From Fratercula arctica (lineage: Eukaryota > Chordata > Aves > Charadriiformes > Alcidae): DNA of 64,000 nucleotides. Shown here piece after piece: positions 1-12,785 of the stretch. The notes below the pieces were generated by a model. It was not told the DNA's origin, ran no database searches, and was given only the letters and a program-made list of their open reading frames with translations. Positions within the stretch are counted from its first letter, which is position 1. The number at the start of each line of letters is the position of its first letter. The stretch lies in contig CANTUZ010000012.1 in the NCBI GenBank assembly GCA_947846985.1, positions 25,249,135-25,313,134 of the forward strand. The letters run 5' to 3'. The position numbers and the translations under genes are program-made.

Positions 1-400
1 GCTACGGGTCCTACCTTTAAATTCCCAGTTGGCAGCGCTGAGGGGCTGCTGGGGGAAGGAATCGCTTCCCACCCTCTTTGAAGGGGGCGCAGTGGTGCGC
101 GCACCCGCCCGCCGCTACGGGATTGATGCTGGCAGCCCACGGCGGGGACGCTCTGCCCGCCAGAACAGAGCCACGGAAACACAGCCAGCTACAGACTATC
201 ACCTCCTAATTCCTTCGCCCCTAAAAATACCGCTAAAGCTGTATTGGAAACTGAACTCAGGGTTAAATGAAGCCAGCCAAGATTTATAGTCTGATATTAA
301 ATGAGCTTTAAAGGAACTCCAGCATTGCCAGTATGCGAGCAGCATAAAGAGTTACTCAGTCAGAAAAGACCCAACGCGCCCGTCGTGGGCGTTGTACACG
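1..400. promoter_or_regulatory. CpG-rich patch at left window edge (possible promoter)
   Basis: The first ~180 bp hold many CpGs, for example GTGCGCGCACCCGCCCGCCG, against an otherwise AT-rich, CpG-poor window; a further cluster (CAACGCGCCCGTCGTGGGCG) lies at about 371-390. On the minus strand AAAG followed by GTAGGA at positions 15/14 resembles a 5' splice donor, so this could be a first exon of a leftward transcript. The edge cuts it off, and I cannot tell whether the island continues or what gene, if any, it serves. Confidence 0.45.
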
Positions 401-3400
401 CTGTTTGTAACCAAGCCTCACTTTAAAACACAAACAACAAAAAAAATCCCTTTAAAATGGTTTCTCTTACACATAGGTATATTGCTGCATGACGGCTGCC
501 CCCACTATGTGGAATTAACACCTGCCTGTTCTGGGAAAGATTATTTTTAAATAGAAAAATACGTGATTAGGTGAGGATGCCTTGGTGACTACTAAGTAGC
601 TGGAGTGGCAGCGGGCACTGCGTTTGCCACTCTCCCTAAATTAGCACCATTCCAAAGCATAAAACAATCGCAGGATCATAAGAAAAAAGCAATCCAAACC
701 TGCTGTGACCCAAAATGCAATATTCTTGCCTCAGTCTATGATGAGATAGCATCAAATAAGCAGCAAACCTGGAACAAATACTAGGCTCTTGTGTAAGTAC
801 TACTGTAATTAAAATAGGGTTGTAGTACTTGCAAATACTGCAGATTCATGAAGAACTATTAAGTTTGGTGGAAACTGGGAAGAAGCGCAAAATTCATTTA
901 TCAAAAGAAAACAAATAGCTGATTTCTCACTATGGTCAAAGACAAGATAATCCACTATAGGAAAAAGAATGGAAACATCATTTTGTTCCTTCCAAAACAA
1001 GTCTGTTCCAAAATTTGTTATAAGTTAACCGTAGAAGCAGACATAGCTGCAGACAGATATTTAAAAATATTAAGCTCTTACATCAGATAAAGGAAATTCC
1101 AAAACCAAGGAGCCAGACTGCAGTTCTAGCAACGCAGAGGCGATCTGGAAGACATTGATCCTGACAACCTCGAGCACCAAACTTAGCGTGCTTGATCCAC
1201 AAGCGAGGCAGGCAGGAGCAAAAGTTACACGCCACCTTTTGGAGCAACCTCTGTAAAGCGCACAGTCAAAACCACCCTTGGGAAGTTTATCTGCGCACTA
1301 CACAACGGATTTGAAGGAAATTCCCCTTCTGAACTGGGCCACTGCTTTTTCTCAGTGTCATAACCATATTTTCCTTAACCTGGGAGAGGTTAACAACCTC
1401 CCGCACAAGTGATCCTCTGCTGCACATCTCAGGAGCATCCAGAAGAGGAGGTGTGCAGCTGAGCTGCTCACAGGATGAGAAAGGGCTGCTTTGGACCCGC
1501 GGTGAGCTTTTGGGGTGAGCTAAATTAGCTATGCCATTACTGCCCGGGATCGACGAAGCTCGCACTCGCCTCTTCACTCACGCTCGCCGCACACATACAG
1601 GAGAAGAGCACACTGTGTGTCTTCAGAGGCAGACAAAGAAACAACACAGGCTGCTCCGCCAACTATCGCATTCTTTTTGCACCTGTGTCTTGATTTAAAA
1701 GAGCTTTTTTAAGCTCTTAAAAGAGTGATGGATTTAAAAGAGCTTTTGTAGATCTCAAACTTTAGGAAAAACAATATTCGTCACCGTGCTGTCCCAGAGG
1801 GATCAAACATTGAGAAACACGCTCATAGATAGCTCCCCCTTAAATCCATGCATGAGCACTTGTGCTTTTGAACAACTTGACGAATTATCAAGGTACGCCT
1901 CTGCCTGAAACAAAGTGAAAAATCCTGTGTGGTCAAAAACCAAGCAATCCCTATGAAATCACAGTGAACCGAGCAGTTCCTTATAGTAAGATGTATGCTT
2001 ATATACTTTGCATTTAGCATAGGCCATAACACTAAAGATCATTATTTATAGCTTTACTACCTTTAATGGCTTCTTGTTTGCACTACAGAAAGCAAGCAAG
2101 AATCTTAAGAGAAGTGAAATTATACATGGAGCTATTTATTACAGGTAAAATGCTTCACATTCTCGCTTACAATACCTCCAATATGGAGCAGATAAACTAG
2201 CATAAGAAACTGAACCGCTCTGGGGACAAGATGGAAGGAGGCAGTTACAGGAAAAGATTTCTATCCTATGGAAAGTGTCATTTTTTTTGCCTGCATGTTT
2301 GAGAGACCCATGTATTCTCTTATTTCCTCTGCCTCACTTGTCTGCAAGATGACAAGTGATGCCCAGCTACTTTGGCATATCACATTGCATTGTGTCATTC
2401 CACCACCTGCCAATGCCAGTGGCCCATCAAGCCTGAGAAATCAAAAGCAGCAATTTGTTAGATACTGGGGGGTGGGGGGAATACACATTTTAGCCAAAAA
2501 TAAAAACAGTCGTTTTGTATTAATAAATAGACCCTGAAATACTGATCTACAAAAGTACACAAGCATGAATAATGTAAGTATCAATCTCATAGGCTGATTC
2601 AAGGTTTTAAAGGCATTTCAGTACTTGTGTATTGATAACTGTGTGGAATAAAACATCTATCTCAGAACAAATACAATTCTGCAAAGCACTGCTGCTCTTT
2701 ACACTTTTCTTTAAGCGTGGCAGGTGTGATGAAACAGAAGTCAAAGAAACTATAAGTTTTAATTAAAAAAATTACACGGAACTATAACTAAACATGCAGT
2801 TACCTTTGCTGGAAACAATAAAACGAAGTGCCATTAAAAAAAAAAAAATTATAAAAAAAATCACTGCATGGCTCCTCATTTGTTCTTGAAGTTTAGTGCT
2901 GAATCAAAGAGGTATATTTTTTATACAACTACAGAAAAATCCTTCATTTTTATACAGTCCACGTCTATCAACAAAATATTTAAAAAATAAAATAAAATCA
3001 CTATTTGCTTCGCTCTACAGTGAATATTAATGGACAAAATAGAGAGAGAAAACAGCAAGTTTACCAGTCCTAGCCAAATTACAGCAATCATTTCAAAAGG
3101 TGCCGTCCTTTGGGTAATTGCTTTGTTACTTGCGATGCTGCACAAGGACTCTTCAGAAGAGCGCTTGCTTAAGACCTGATGCCACACTATGCCGAGCGCT
3201 ACTTGAGATCTCCACTCAGACAAATTTTTTCCCCTCAAAATCCTGCATACTGTGGCCTCTCAACTTTCTCAACAGCTGTCATGTGCACATGATGTTTTGT
3301 AATGCACCCTTTGTAATCCACATAAATAACACAAAGCCTGCTCAGAGGCTCCTAGTCCAACTTCTGCACAACTGGGACTGGAGCAAAGTAGTTCGCGATG

Positions 3401-4811
3401 TTACCGGATTCTCAGAATGGCAAAGGGATTTTAATGTCCCACAAGGGAGATGGTGGAAAGAAACCACAAAAGCAATCTCATCCTCAAATCACAGCAGTAC
3501 CTGAGAAAGCAAGCACAAAATTACTAGGAGAATAAGAGAAGTACAAGGTTACCAAGCCAGATGCTGTGAATAGGGCGTAACACTGAAAGGAAAGATTCTC
3601 AAAGCACAGAAAAATCACAGAACGGAGCAAAGCAAAGAGGTAAAAGGCAGAACTGAGAGCTAAGCACGGTGTGAAATGCAGGATCCCACAGAAATTGTGA
3701 ATGCTAAAAAAAGGCCAGAAGCACTGTAGGAACTGGCTACACTCCAGAAAAAGAGCAGAAACCAGAGCTACGAATATACAGGAGGAGGGCAGAAGTTGTG
3801 AGGTTTGCATGCTGCTCCAAAGTTGCTGGACTCCTCCAGGACTCCCGCTCACTTACAGAATTTGCTATGAAGTATTCTGCCTGGGAATATCTGCCTGGTA
3901 CACGATGGAAGCCCATGTTGTGCAAGTTGCATGGAAAAATAAAATGGAAAGAGAGAGGTAATGAGGGCCAACCTGTACACTCAGCATCATTAAGGTAGAA
4001 AGTGTTCCCTGTTTTTCCATACCCAGCAGCAGATCAGGCTTTTCAAATAGCACTCAAGTAATTTTTCAGATACCCTGTTTAAAAGCACCTACGACACCCA
4101 TATCCACATAATAAATGCTCAGTACATGTAAATAATCAAACCTGTTTATGGCATCCCAAGATGGACATCCATGGAGTTCAGTAGAATAGATATTCCTATG
4201 CTACACATCTTTAATAAGACTTTTAGCTAGTTTAGAAATATAAAGAAGAGGCGCTACCATGACAGAAGCAATTCTTGCTCCGTTTTACTTTCGTAACTAG
4301 TATGAAAAATCATTTGATTAACATGAGTAAGCATGGGCAGAGGTGTACAGGGAGGATCCAAGTCTAGAGTAATGACTTACTGCAGTTTGTTATTTAATAG
4401 AGTTCTGAATATAGAAAGTTCTTGCACAAGTGGGTACTACAGTCATTAACTACCTCCTATAAAGACGACTCTCTGCTAGATACGCCCACTCATTGTGGGA
4501 AGACTGGCAATACCCAGCATGCCCGGATGAGCACAATGAAGCAGGCCACAGCATCAGTCATTCATTAATAAATGCCAGCACACAGGCAAGTCAGGCTTAA
4601 TTCACTAAGCTGACACTACCTTGCTGGTCACACACCCTATCGCCAGGTAACAGAAGCAGAGAAGTTGCCATAGGGTGAGTTCACACCACAGTCAAACAGA
4701 TCATAGGATGGTTCAGGTTCTGGACAGACTGAGCTCAGAATTACCACTTTTACTCATTTACACACTAAACAAAATACTCCACAAATCAGAACAGCCAAAG
4801 ATGCAATGTTG
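401..4811. other. intergenic sequence, no gene seen
   Basis: This is AT-rich non-coding sequence downstream of NEK7. Open frames are short and overlap without domain similarity. A mixed-composition stretch at 1090-1620 is somewhat GC-richer. A-rich runs occur at about 2835-2860. No RNA gene or repeat family other than short low-complexity tracts is recognised. Confidence 0.7.
1692..1747 (+). repeat. direct repeat with internal hairpin
   Basis: GATTTAAAAGAGCTTTT occurs at 1692-1708 and again at about 1731-1747. Between them AAGAGCTT-TTTT-AAGCTCTT forms an 8-bp inverted repeat at 1699-1718. It is intergenic with no assigned role. Confidence 0.85.
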
Positions 4812-4996
4812 AGGGTGGCAGAGCACTGGCACAGGCTGCCCAGAGAGGTGGTGGAGTCTCGGTCTCTGGAGACATTCCAAACCCGCCTGGACGTGTTCCT
4901 GTGTAACCTGCTCTGGGTGACCCTGCTCTGGCAGGGGGTTGGGACTGGATGATCTCCAGAGGTCCCTTCCAACCCCTGCCATTCTGTGATTCTGTT
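4812..4996 (+). mobile_element. CR1 LINE fragment, short 3' end
   Basis: About 185 bp match the last part of CR1 in plus orientation, with GGCACAGGCTGCCCAGAGAG, the GGGGGTTGGGACTGGATGAT block, and the terminal ATTCTGTGATTCTG repeat. It is severely 5' truncated and sits about 9 kb beyond the presumed NEK7 3' end. It looks less diverged than the copy near 9.2 kb. Confidence 0.9.
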
Positions 4997-7900
4997 AGTT
5001 CATGCAATCATCTGCTGTCAGTTTGATATTGTACTTTTTTTTTATAAAAATGTCAACAAAAAATAGCCCCAAGACCACAACAACATGTTTGTCATATGAC
5101 AATTATATAAAGCCATTTCAAATGAGGCATGTATATGTTTCCTATTTATGTCCTGTAGCAGACCAAAAAAGATTCTGATACACCTCCAGCAGCTGCATTC
5201 ATTGCAGGGTACACGTAAATTATTTTAAGGGAATAATACATCTCCAAGAGCATTTTCATGGATTAAATGTCAGGAATGAAATATTGCATTTCAACTTAGT
5301 TAGGACCATAAAGAATGAATATAAAGACAATTATTGAGAGGTCTGAAGAACACAATTGATTTCTTTGCAATTTCAACTCTGAGGCACTTTACGTGGTCAA
5401 ACAAAAAGAATTTCTATTTCAGGTTTTCATTACATAAACTTATGAAGCTATGTAAAGAAGGAACGTTGACCATATTTTAAGTTTATGAGAGAACTGCAGA
5501 ATATCTGATTTAATAGGAAGCTGTGCTTTAGCACTTTATTTTAAGCACAGAATTTTACGGTCAATTACTGTGAAATAAATTACAATTGTGATCTACAGTT
5601 CTTTTTGCAGTAGCTCGATGGTCCTATACAAAGTCAGAAATTAAAAATCAGGAGGAAATAAAAAGGCAAAATTCCAACAAAAGGCCCATAAAGCAAGCCA
5701 AAGTTATACATTTGGAAGGTACTTTGCTGCAGGCAAATGGCTGCCAGCGTTCCAAATCAACATGTGAGGCAACTTACTGCAAAACTTTATTTAGATGAGA
5801 GACTGTACTCAATACAGAGAATATTCTCAGATCAATGCACCACTTAGTTACAATGGGACTCTGATCGTGAGTACAGCATTTGGGTACTACTCTAATAACG
5901 AAATCATACCATGTTTAATTTAGATTTCTTACAGAAAAGAAATATAAATCATGAATTGCAAAATATATGCAAAGTTCTCATAGCACACCATCTTAGATAC
6001 CAAAGTTGCTTTTATAAAAAAAGCTTGTGGCAGGTTTGAGAGCTATTAATGCTGTTTCAAGAAAATATCCAAGACCAAAACCAACAGTAAATGGGAACAA
6101 TATGGTATCTATGAGTAATAGTTACATGTCATGGAAATTACCTGAATGTCATCTGTTTCTACTCATTTGGGACAATTGTCATCAACTTGTGCACTCCCAG
6201 AGAATGAAAAATAAAGTGATTTTCAAATAAAATATAGTTTTTATAAACAGATTGCTCAACATCACACACATTTCATTACTAATTAGGCAGAACTTTTTTT
6301 TTAAAGTATTATAGCTCAAAACAATCACCACCCTTTTGTATCCTAACAGCTTCAAAAGATGACAGCTTTCCAAATACTGCATTGGTGGAGTTTCACAAGG
6401 TCTTCCTGGGATTCGTGACATTATGAGAGATGGCCAAACGTTACAGCAACAGAATGCCAACAACAGATAAGGGTCAACTACAGGATCCTTCGCCCTTCTA
6501 GCTGAGGCTGACAATTTGCATCGAACTGCCCACTGCTTCTAAAAACTCCAGGCAAGTGGGTCATTTCTTCCAATTGGTTATCCCCAGGGAGAAGCAAGAG
6601 ATGGGGGAGGAAACACCGTGGCCCAGCGGCCCTGAGCCGGCTGCTGGATCAATGGCCAGTGTCAGCAGGCTTCTATTTAATGATGCTCGAACCAGCATCA
6701 GCCTTGCTAACAGCCATACTCACCACTGATACCCACACACGGGAAACAGCGTTCTGGAAAGACCAAATAATTGCCTCATTTTGCAGTATGCGGAATTCTT
6801 TTTTTTTTTTCCCTTAAGGTGTATGCCTTGCATTTTAGGTTCATAGGATCAGTCCTTAGGTTTTAACAAAGAAAACATGTTCACATTCCCAACAGTGCAA
6901 CGTGACAGTGAAGGGCAGCCACTAGCAAGTACATCTGTGTGACAAGAGGTCAACTTACAAACGTTTCCTGTAAAGAAGCATGCAGCATTTTGTAAGCCTT
7001 GCTAATACATATATAAATGTATATAAAATTATTATTCCATATATATGGGACATTTTTTTAATTATAATTTTAAAGGGAGACATGTTTGGCAAACAAACCA
7101 AAAACCGTCAAAAAATAACAACAACAAAAACACACCACAGGAAAATATGAAAACAAGACAGGGCATCCCTTGTCCTATTTCTGCTGTTATACAAGGACTG
7201 AGTTGTCAAAGTCGTCTCCATAGCCATGGAAGCTCTGGAGTGGAACAACTCAGTTACAGAAACAAGATGACTGTACATAGTTCTTCAAATTACTGACTTA
7301 CTATAATTATTGGCTATTCCATGCATGCTACCTACAAAGACTCTGCCACCTGAGGCAGGATTTTTCAGCCAGACTGTGATTTAGCCCCCAACCACACCGT
7401 ACAGTTCTCTCAGCTAAAGGAGAACGGACAAGCAGCCTTTCCTTTGAATAGAGCCTAGTGCATACTGCGGCTGGAGACCCCCATATTTCCAAAGCCTGTC
7501 ACAGAGGCCACAGCAATAAAAACAGCCTCCACAATAATAATTGCTTTAAGACCCCTTCCTTCCCTGCTAACTCATTAGAGCTTTTTAAGGTGGCCCTGAG
7601 AAAGCTACCTCATGTCTGTCTAGCAGAGCTTCTGCCTTGGAGGAATTCCCTTCCAGCTACAAGCGGAAGCATTACAGCTGCTCAGACCAGACTCAAGCAC
7701 AAGTCCTGCTTTGGGGGTTGAAATCACTGCAACTGCATTTGGCTCCTCCTATGCTTCTAAAAACAAACTTTGAATTCCTCCTATCCAGAGAGGAAAAGTA
7801 CAGCAGGAAGAGTTTTAGTCCTAATAGATCACAGTATGGAGAAATCATACTCTAAACTATTTGTTTTAGAACAAGCAACAAAAATCATTATTGCCAAGCA

Positions 7901-8129
7901 TAATTTTGCAGGATTCAATATGCAAATTACCTTATAAGATATTCTTCCACAAGAGTAAAAGCTCTGCATCATTTGCAATTCCTTCTTTATTTTTTTTTTT
8001 TTTTAAACTTTTGAATTATATTGTCATTACTACAAATGAACGAAAATCAGAAGAAATTCTGCCATGGTGGACTTGATGTACATAAGAGAAGTGTGTTTAC
8101 ACAGGACCTCTAACTTCCCTGTTTCCTGC
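4997..8129. other. intergenic sequence, no gene seen
   Basis: AT-rich DNA without recognised genes or repeats apart from T/A runs (6789-6802, 7988-8004) and an AT-rich stretch near 7008-7072. Positions 6560-6660 are locally GC-richer. No frame with domain similarity was found. Confidence 0.7.
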
Positions 8130-8425
8130 TGTCAGAGGGTCTGACCTACGCGGCTGGGGCTGGCAAGCAAGAGAACGGAGCAGCACGTGCAGCTCCACCC
8201 CGTGCCTGTACCTGCGTGGAAGCGAATACTACACAAGCCACACTCGGTCACCATGTCCCCTCCGCCGCACTAACGTGGGACGAGGCAGACGAAGGGCCCC
8301 AGGTGCCCGACAGCCCGGCCAGCTGTGATAGCCCACAAGCAGGTCTAGGGAAACACATGCTTTGTAAAAGCTCCAGCACAAAAGTGATATACAGCCGCCG
8401 CCACCACCCTGCCAGATCAGTAACC
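8130..8425. promoter_or_regulatory. CpG-enriched intergenic patch
   Basis: About 300 bp contain roughly eighteen CpGs (for example TCCGCCGCACTAACGTGGGA and CAGCCGCCGCCACCACC) in AT-rich surroundings. Overlapping open frames exist on both strands (plus 8216-8434, minus 8451-8248) but match no protein I know. It could be an unannotated first exon, an enhancer, or a GC-rich remnant. Confidence 0.35.
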
Positions 8426-9235
8426 GTTAAATGATATTTTTGTAAGATCAAAAAATTATTCTTAGTTTAAGGAAATTGTCTCATAAGACTGAATTTCTGT
8501 TGAATTTGGAACGGAATCTATTTGTCATATTTTTTATTTGCTTCCAAGAAGCTTGAGATCAGAAGTTTCAAATTTTGAGTTCTCATTTAACACATGGAGA
8601 AAATTTACCAAAACCAATGACTACTCCAAAAACTACACACACGCACCCCCTCAGGTCATTTTCCTCCTTGAATCTCAGTTTTGACAGGCAAGCTTCCACC
8701 AGCACATGAGAGTTTAAGAGCAGAGTTCTCATAACCACAGGTTGTTCTGATGCATGTTAGCTTCCTTCCCATCCCAGCCCCGGTGGTAAGCTACCTTTCT
8801 CCAGGGAGGCTCCAGAAGACAGAACTGCAAAGTTACGCTCAGGATCCCGCCCTCCCTGCTTCACCAAGGCAGACAAGAACTGTGCTCTCCCAGGAAACAT
8901 CTAGTAGATTTAAAAGGTAAATATTGAGAACATACAGGTCATAAACATCACAACTTTTAAATCAAAGTTTTACTTCCAAAAATTTTATTTTACACTCAAG
9001 CAGTAAATGAATATAGCGTACGCGTCATACAGGATACAGAAGCACTACATGAACGTATTTATTCATTTGCAACAACAGTTTGAGAAAATAAAACATCGTA
9101 AGTTCTCTGTTTGTTTCAAAATTTGACTTACCTTTTTTGCAACGTAAAGAACATTTGAGGAGCGGCAGGAGAACAAACAATGGCCATTATTTGTAACGGA
9201 GGAGTTTCTGACTGAACACAAGGAAAACAGGGAAG

Positions 9236-9378
9236 CTCGCTGAGCACTGGAGCAGGCTGCCCAGAGAAGCTGCACAATCTCTATCCCCAGAGGTCGTCAG
9301 GATCCAACTGGCTGAAGCCCTGAGCCCTGGTCTGAATTCAGCACCGACTGCTCTCAGCAGGAGCTTGGACAACCTTGG
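9236..9378 (+). mobile_element. degraded CR1 LINE fragment
   Basis: The core GAGCACTGGAGCAGGCTGCC then CAGAGAAGCTG and ATCCCCAGAGGTCGTCAGGA resembles the same CR1 region as the copy at 4.8 kb, with many substitutions. The later CTCTCAGCAGGAGCTTGGAC matches the CTCTGGCAGGGGGTTGGGAC block only loosely, and the octamer tail is lost. It is an old, eroded copy in plus orientation. Confidence 0.7.
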
Positions 9379-11239
9379 ATTCAAGCATGATCAGCAGCCA
9401 AATTCAAACACATCAATAAACTTGAATAAACCCTTCTTCCCTTCTCCCAACAAAATCTCACCATACAACGCAATACTCGTCTTTAGTGAACACCTTTGTA
9501 GCAGTCCAGCATGACTGAAATTAAAGAAACAACCAGCAAATGACGCATACAAAAGTGTACCAACACATTAAAAGGCAAACTGACAGCCTTTGCATGACTT
9601 AAAATTCTCTTTGTAACAGCAAACACAGTTTTAACGCAAAACATGTGAAGAGCAATGAACTGTTGTATAACAATAGCAAAGACCTTTCCTATTCCAAGAT
9701 ATTTCCTATTTCCAAAGCTATTTCCTATTCACACCGAGAAAGGACACCACAGGAACATAAGCAGGATAGCATCAACATTTCAGTTTCCAAGTTTCTACTA
9801 GCCCTCGATACGCTGGCAAGTGCTGTGCCCCCAGCAAGTGCCCCAGGAAAGCCCGAGAATGAGGAGCTAGGGGGTGGGGAGGAAGCAGGGATGCCCAGAA
9901 CATCTCTGCTCTATCCTGGGGACCATTTCTGTCCAGTCTGAGGCCTCTTTCTGTTGCTGGGATTTAAAGCGCAACTATCAGGAAGGACTCAATGCACCCA
10001 ATTTCTTCATTTATTTTTATTTCCATATGAACAGAAGATTTCCATTAGACAAAAGGTATAAGGCCTCCACCCATAATTAAGGCAGTTGTAGAAGAACAAA
10101 TTAACTAATGGTATGACATGATACAAACTAGCAACAAAGAATAAACATAAAACCTGAAGAATACTTTAAAAGTCTTTGTTTTGTGCCAACAAGAAACTGA
10201 TCCTCTAGAATGAAAGAATTATTCTGGTGCAAATAAACAGTGATTAAACATGTGTATACCCACACACACCAATCTCATGTTCAGCTCTACATCCTACAGC
10301 CCCAAAACCCTGAACTTCTTAGGTTTTATGGAGAATTTTGCTTCTCGATTTCAACATATATATGAGGATAATTATGAGCGGTCAAAGGTCAGACCATCTG
10401 ATCAACAGTGAGTCTCTGCAAACATGCAGTCTTCCAAATCTGAAGGCCTGCTAAAACTGGGAAGTCTGATAGTGCACCTCCACAGAAAACCGTGCAAGTC
10501 CACCAGGCAGGCACATCTGATTTGACTTTAAATTAGGGTAGCGTGGATGAAGTAGCACAGCACAGAGCTCAGTTCTAGACCTACAGGACAAACGAGCATT
10601 TAGCTGTTGATAAGAACTTGCAGTATTGCTGTAAGTATACAGGCTACCTCGTTTGCTGCTGGCTCAACTGTATCTACGCTGCCCCGCAGCGTAATGTAGT
10701 CCATCTTCAGTTAGGCAAGTTACAGAGGGCAGCAAGTAAGAGAGGCCAGTAACAAAGGAGCATTGTGCCCATCACTCTGGACCCAGCCAGTGAAGCTCTT
10801 AAGCACACTCTTATTTCAAGCAATGGCAAAAGCACTGAAATCAAGTTGCTACAACAAAAGACAACTGTTAGCTGTACACACAGAAACGAGACAAGACGAA
10901 GTTACATACAGTAAATACATCAAGAAATGAAGGGCAAAACCTTTGTATCTGAAATAGTAGAAAACTAAATCTAGGCCCAAATTCCAAGTACGCGGAGGAA
11001 CAGAATCTATTCCAGCTCTATAGTCCTGAAATAAGACCAAATCTGTGGGACTCAAGTGGCTTAAAAACACAAAACAAGTAGTAATTTGGTGGAATTCCTT
11101 CTTCAGCACATGAAACAGCTAACGCCCAAAGACAGGAGTTTAGTCCTGTCAATTTTGATACTTTGAAGGGAGAAGTCAAAATGACACAGAGGTTAAAACA
11201 GTGAAGATAAAAGATAAGAAAGAACACAGATAGTGAAGA
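9379..11239. other. intergenic sequence, no gene seen
   Basis: AT-rich DNA with no recognised gene, RNA or interspersed repeat. Short open frames (for example plus 9645-9941) show no domain. It leads into the purine-rich block. Confidence 0.7.
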
Positions 11240-12785
11240 GGGATGGAATCTGATACTACTAAATTTGAGACATTTGATGCGCAGGGATGGGAGAAGTGTC
11301 AGAGACAGAAAGGTTGTGGCCCTGGAAAATAGGCAAGTTAAAATTGTCAGAGATGTTAGAAAATAGCCTAGAGGGAGTTAGGAATAAAAATTAGATCTTT
11401 GAATCTGAACACGTCTGAGACTGTGGCTCAATACTCAAGGAGTCATCTGGAGATAGAACTATGGGAGAACCAAACTGGGGAAGGAAGCACTGGATTTTTG
11501 GGGCATTCAAATTAAAGCGTAAAGCCGAAAAACTTGGAGGGAGGATGTTCAGGTACCTGAAATTAGGGGATGACAATAGGGAATAAAAGGCAAAGTATTA
11601 AGAAAGAGAACCCGTTAAGATGATGATTGCCATCCCCTTCAAGACAAGAGGAAAGAGAAACTTGGTTGCTAGTGAAGGAAATGAGAGAGGGTTTTAAAGA
11701 GGAAGAAGTCATTCAGGGAAAGGAGAGATGCATAAAAGATTAAGAAATAAAAGGGGCAAACTCGTGTATTTAAGAGGCAGAGAAGCCCAGTTCAGAAACC
11801 AATTCTGAGATGTAGAGCAATTTTGAAAAAAGATCTCATCGTGCAAAATCAGGTTTGAAGATACATTTTGTATCAACAATGAATGGAGAACTAAAACAAA
11901 CAGCAAATCTGCAAGCAAGCTCAATAAGAAAATAAAAAAGTGGTTAAAATGTCCATTTGGGAGGAGAATTAAAGGAGGTAATGCAGAGCTAAGTCCAAAG
12001 CTATGTTGTGCTGACATACTCTTCAGAGATATTTGGAAAGCCAGGAATGGAAATTAAGAAGTTACAAGAAAAAAATGTCTGGGGAGAGGAATGAAGACAG
12101 GGCAATGTGAGAAGCAACCAAAGAAACCATGTATAGAGAAGCAGATAGAGATGAAAATAAAGACCAGCGAGTCAAAGGAAGTGAGGCCAATGAAGGAAGG
12201 AGGCAGCTGAGAAGAGTAAAGGAGTCAGAAAGGTTAATAGACTGGAGATCCCAAAAGGAGTGAGTGACAGGGTAGAGGAGAGAGAAAGACAGATAAGCTG
12301 AAAGAGAGCAGGTAGTGATCAGAGAAAGGGAATTCAGAAATGAGAGATAATAAAGTGAACAGTATTTAGGAAAGACAAGGTCATGGGAATGATTTAGGCA
12401 GTGAGAAAATCTGTCTAAAACTAGAAATCAAAGGCATCGGGCTGGAAAAACAGAATGAAGAACAATGGAGTTAAGCACTTACCAGGGGCGGGGGGGAATA
12501 GGGCTGCCCATGGTGAGGGATAACATTTGAGGAGACCGAAATGGGTTGAGTTTAGCATAGTCACAAAGAAAGAAGCAAACTAATGGCCACTAGGAAAACT
12601 AGACACAGAGGACTTCAAATCAGGAAGAGGGTGGAGCAGACAACAGGCCAGATGAAGCAGAAGCGGTGGAAGACAGGAGTCGTAGGACTTCAGAAGCGAA
12701 TATGAAAGGGAAACAATTTTTTAAAAAGCATCAACCGAAGAACAAGGTTCAGGGAAGGGAATAAAGTTTGAAAAAGAATCTTAAA
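11240..12785 (+). repeat. purine-rich strand-asymmetric block (~1.5 kb)
   Basis: The plus strand is strongly dominated by A and G over about 1.5 kb, in varied non-tandem words such as GGTAGAGGAGAGAGAAAGAC. It is not a simple microsatellite. The complementary strand is pyrimidine-rich, which opens a spurious 102-residue minus frame at 12017-11709. It may be an eroded repeat element or an old expanded polypurine tract; I cannot assign a family. Confidence 0.6.
12485..12503 (+). repeat. G-rich motif with four potential G runs
   Basis: GGGG-C-GGGGGGG-AATA-GGG can supply four G triplets with short loops. It sits near the 3' end of the purine-rich intergenic block. No gene association is visible. 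Confidence 0.5.
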
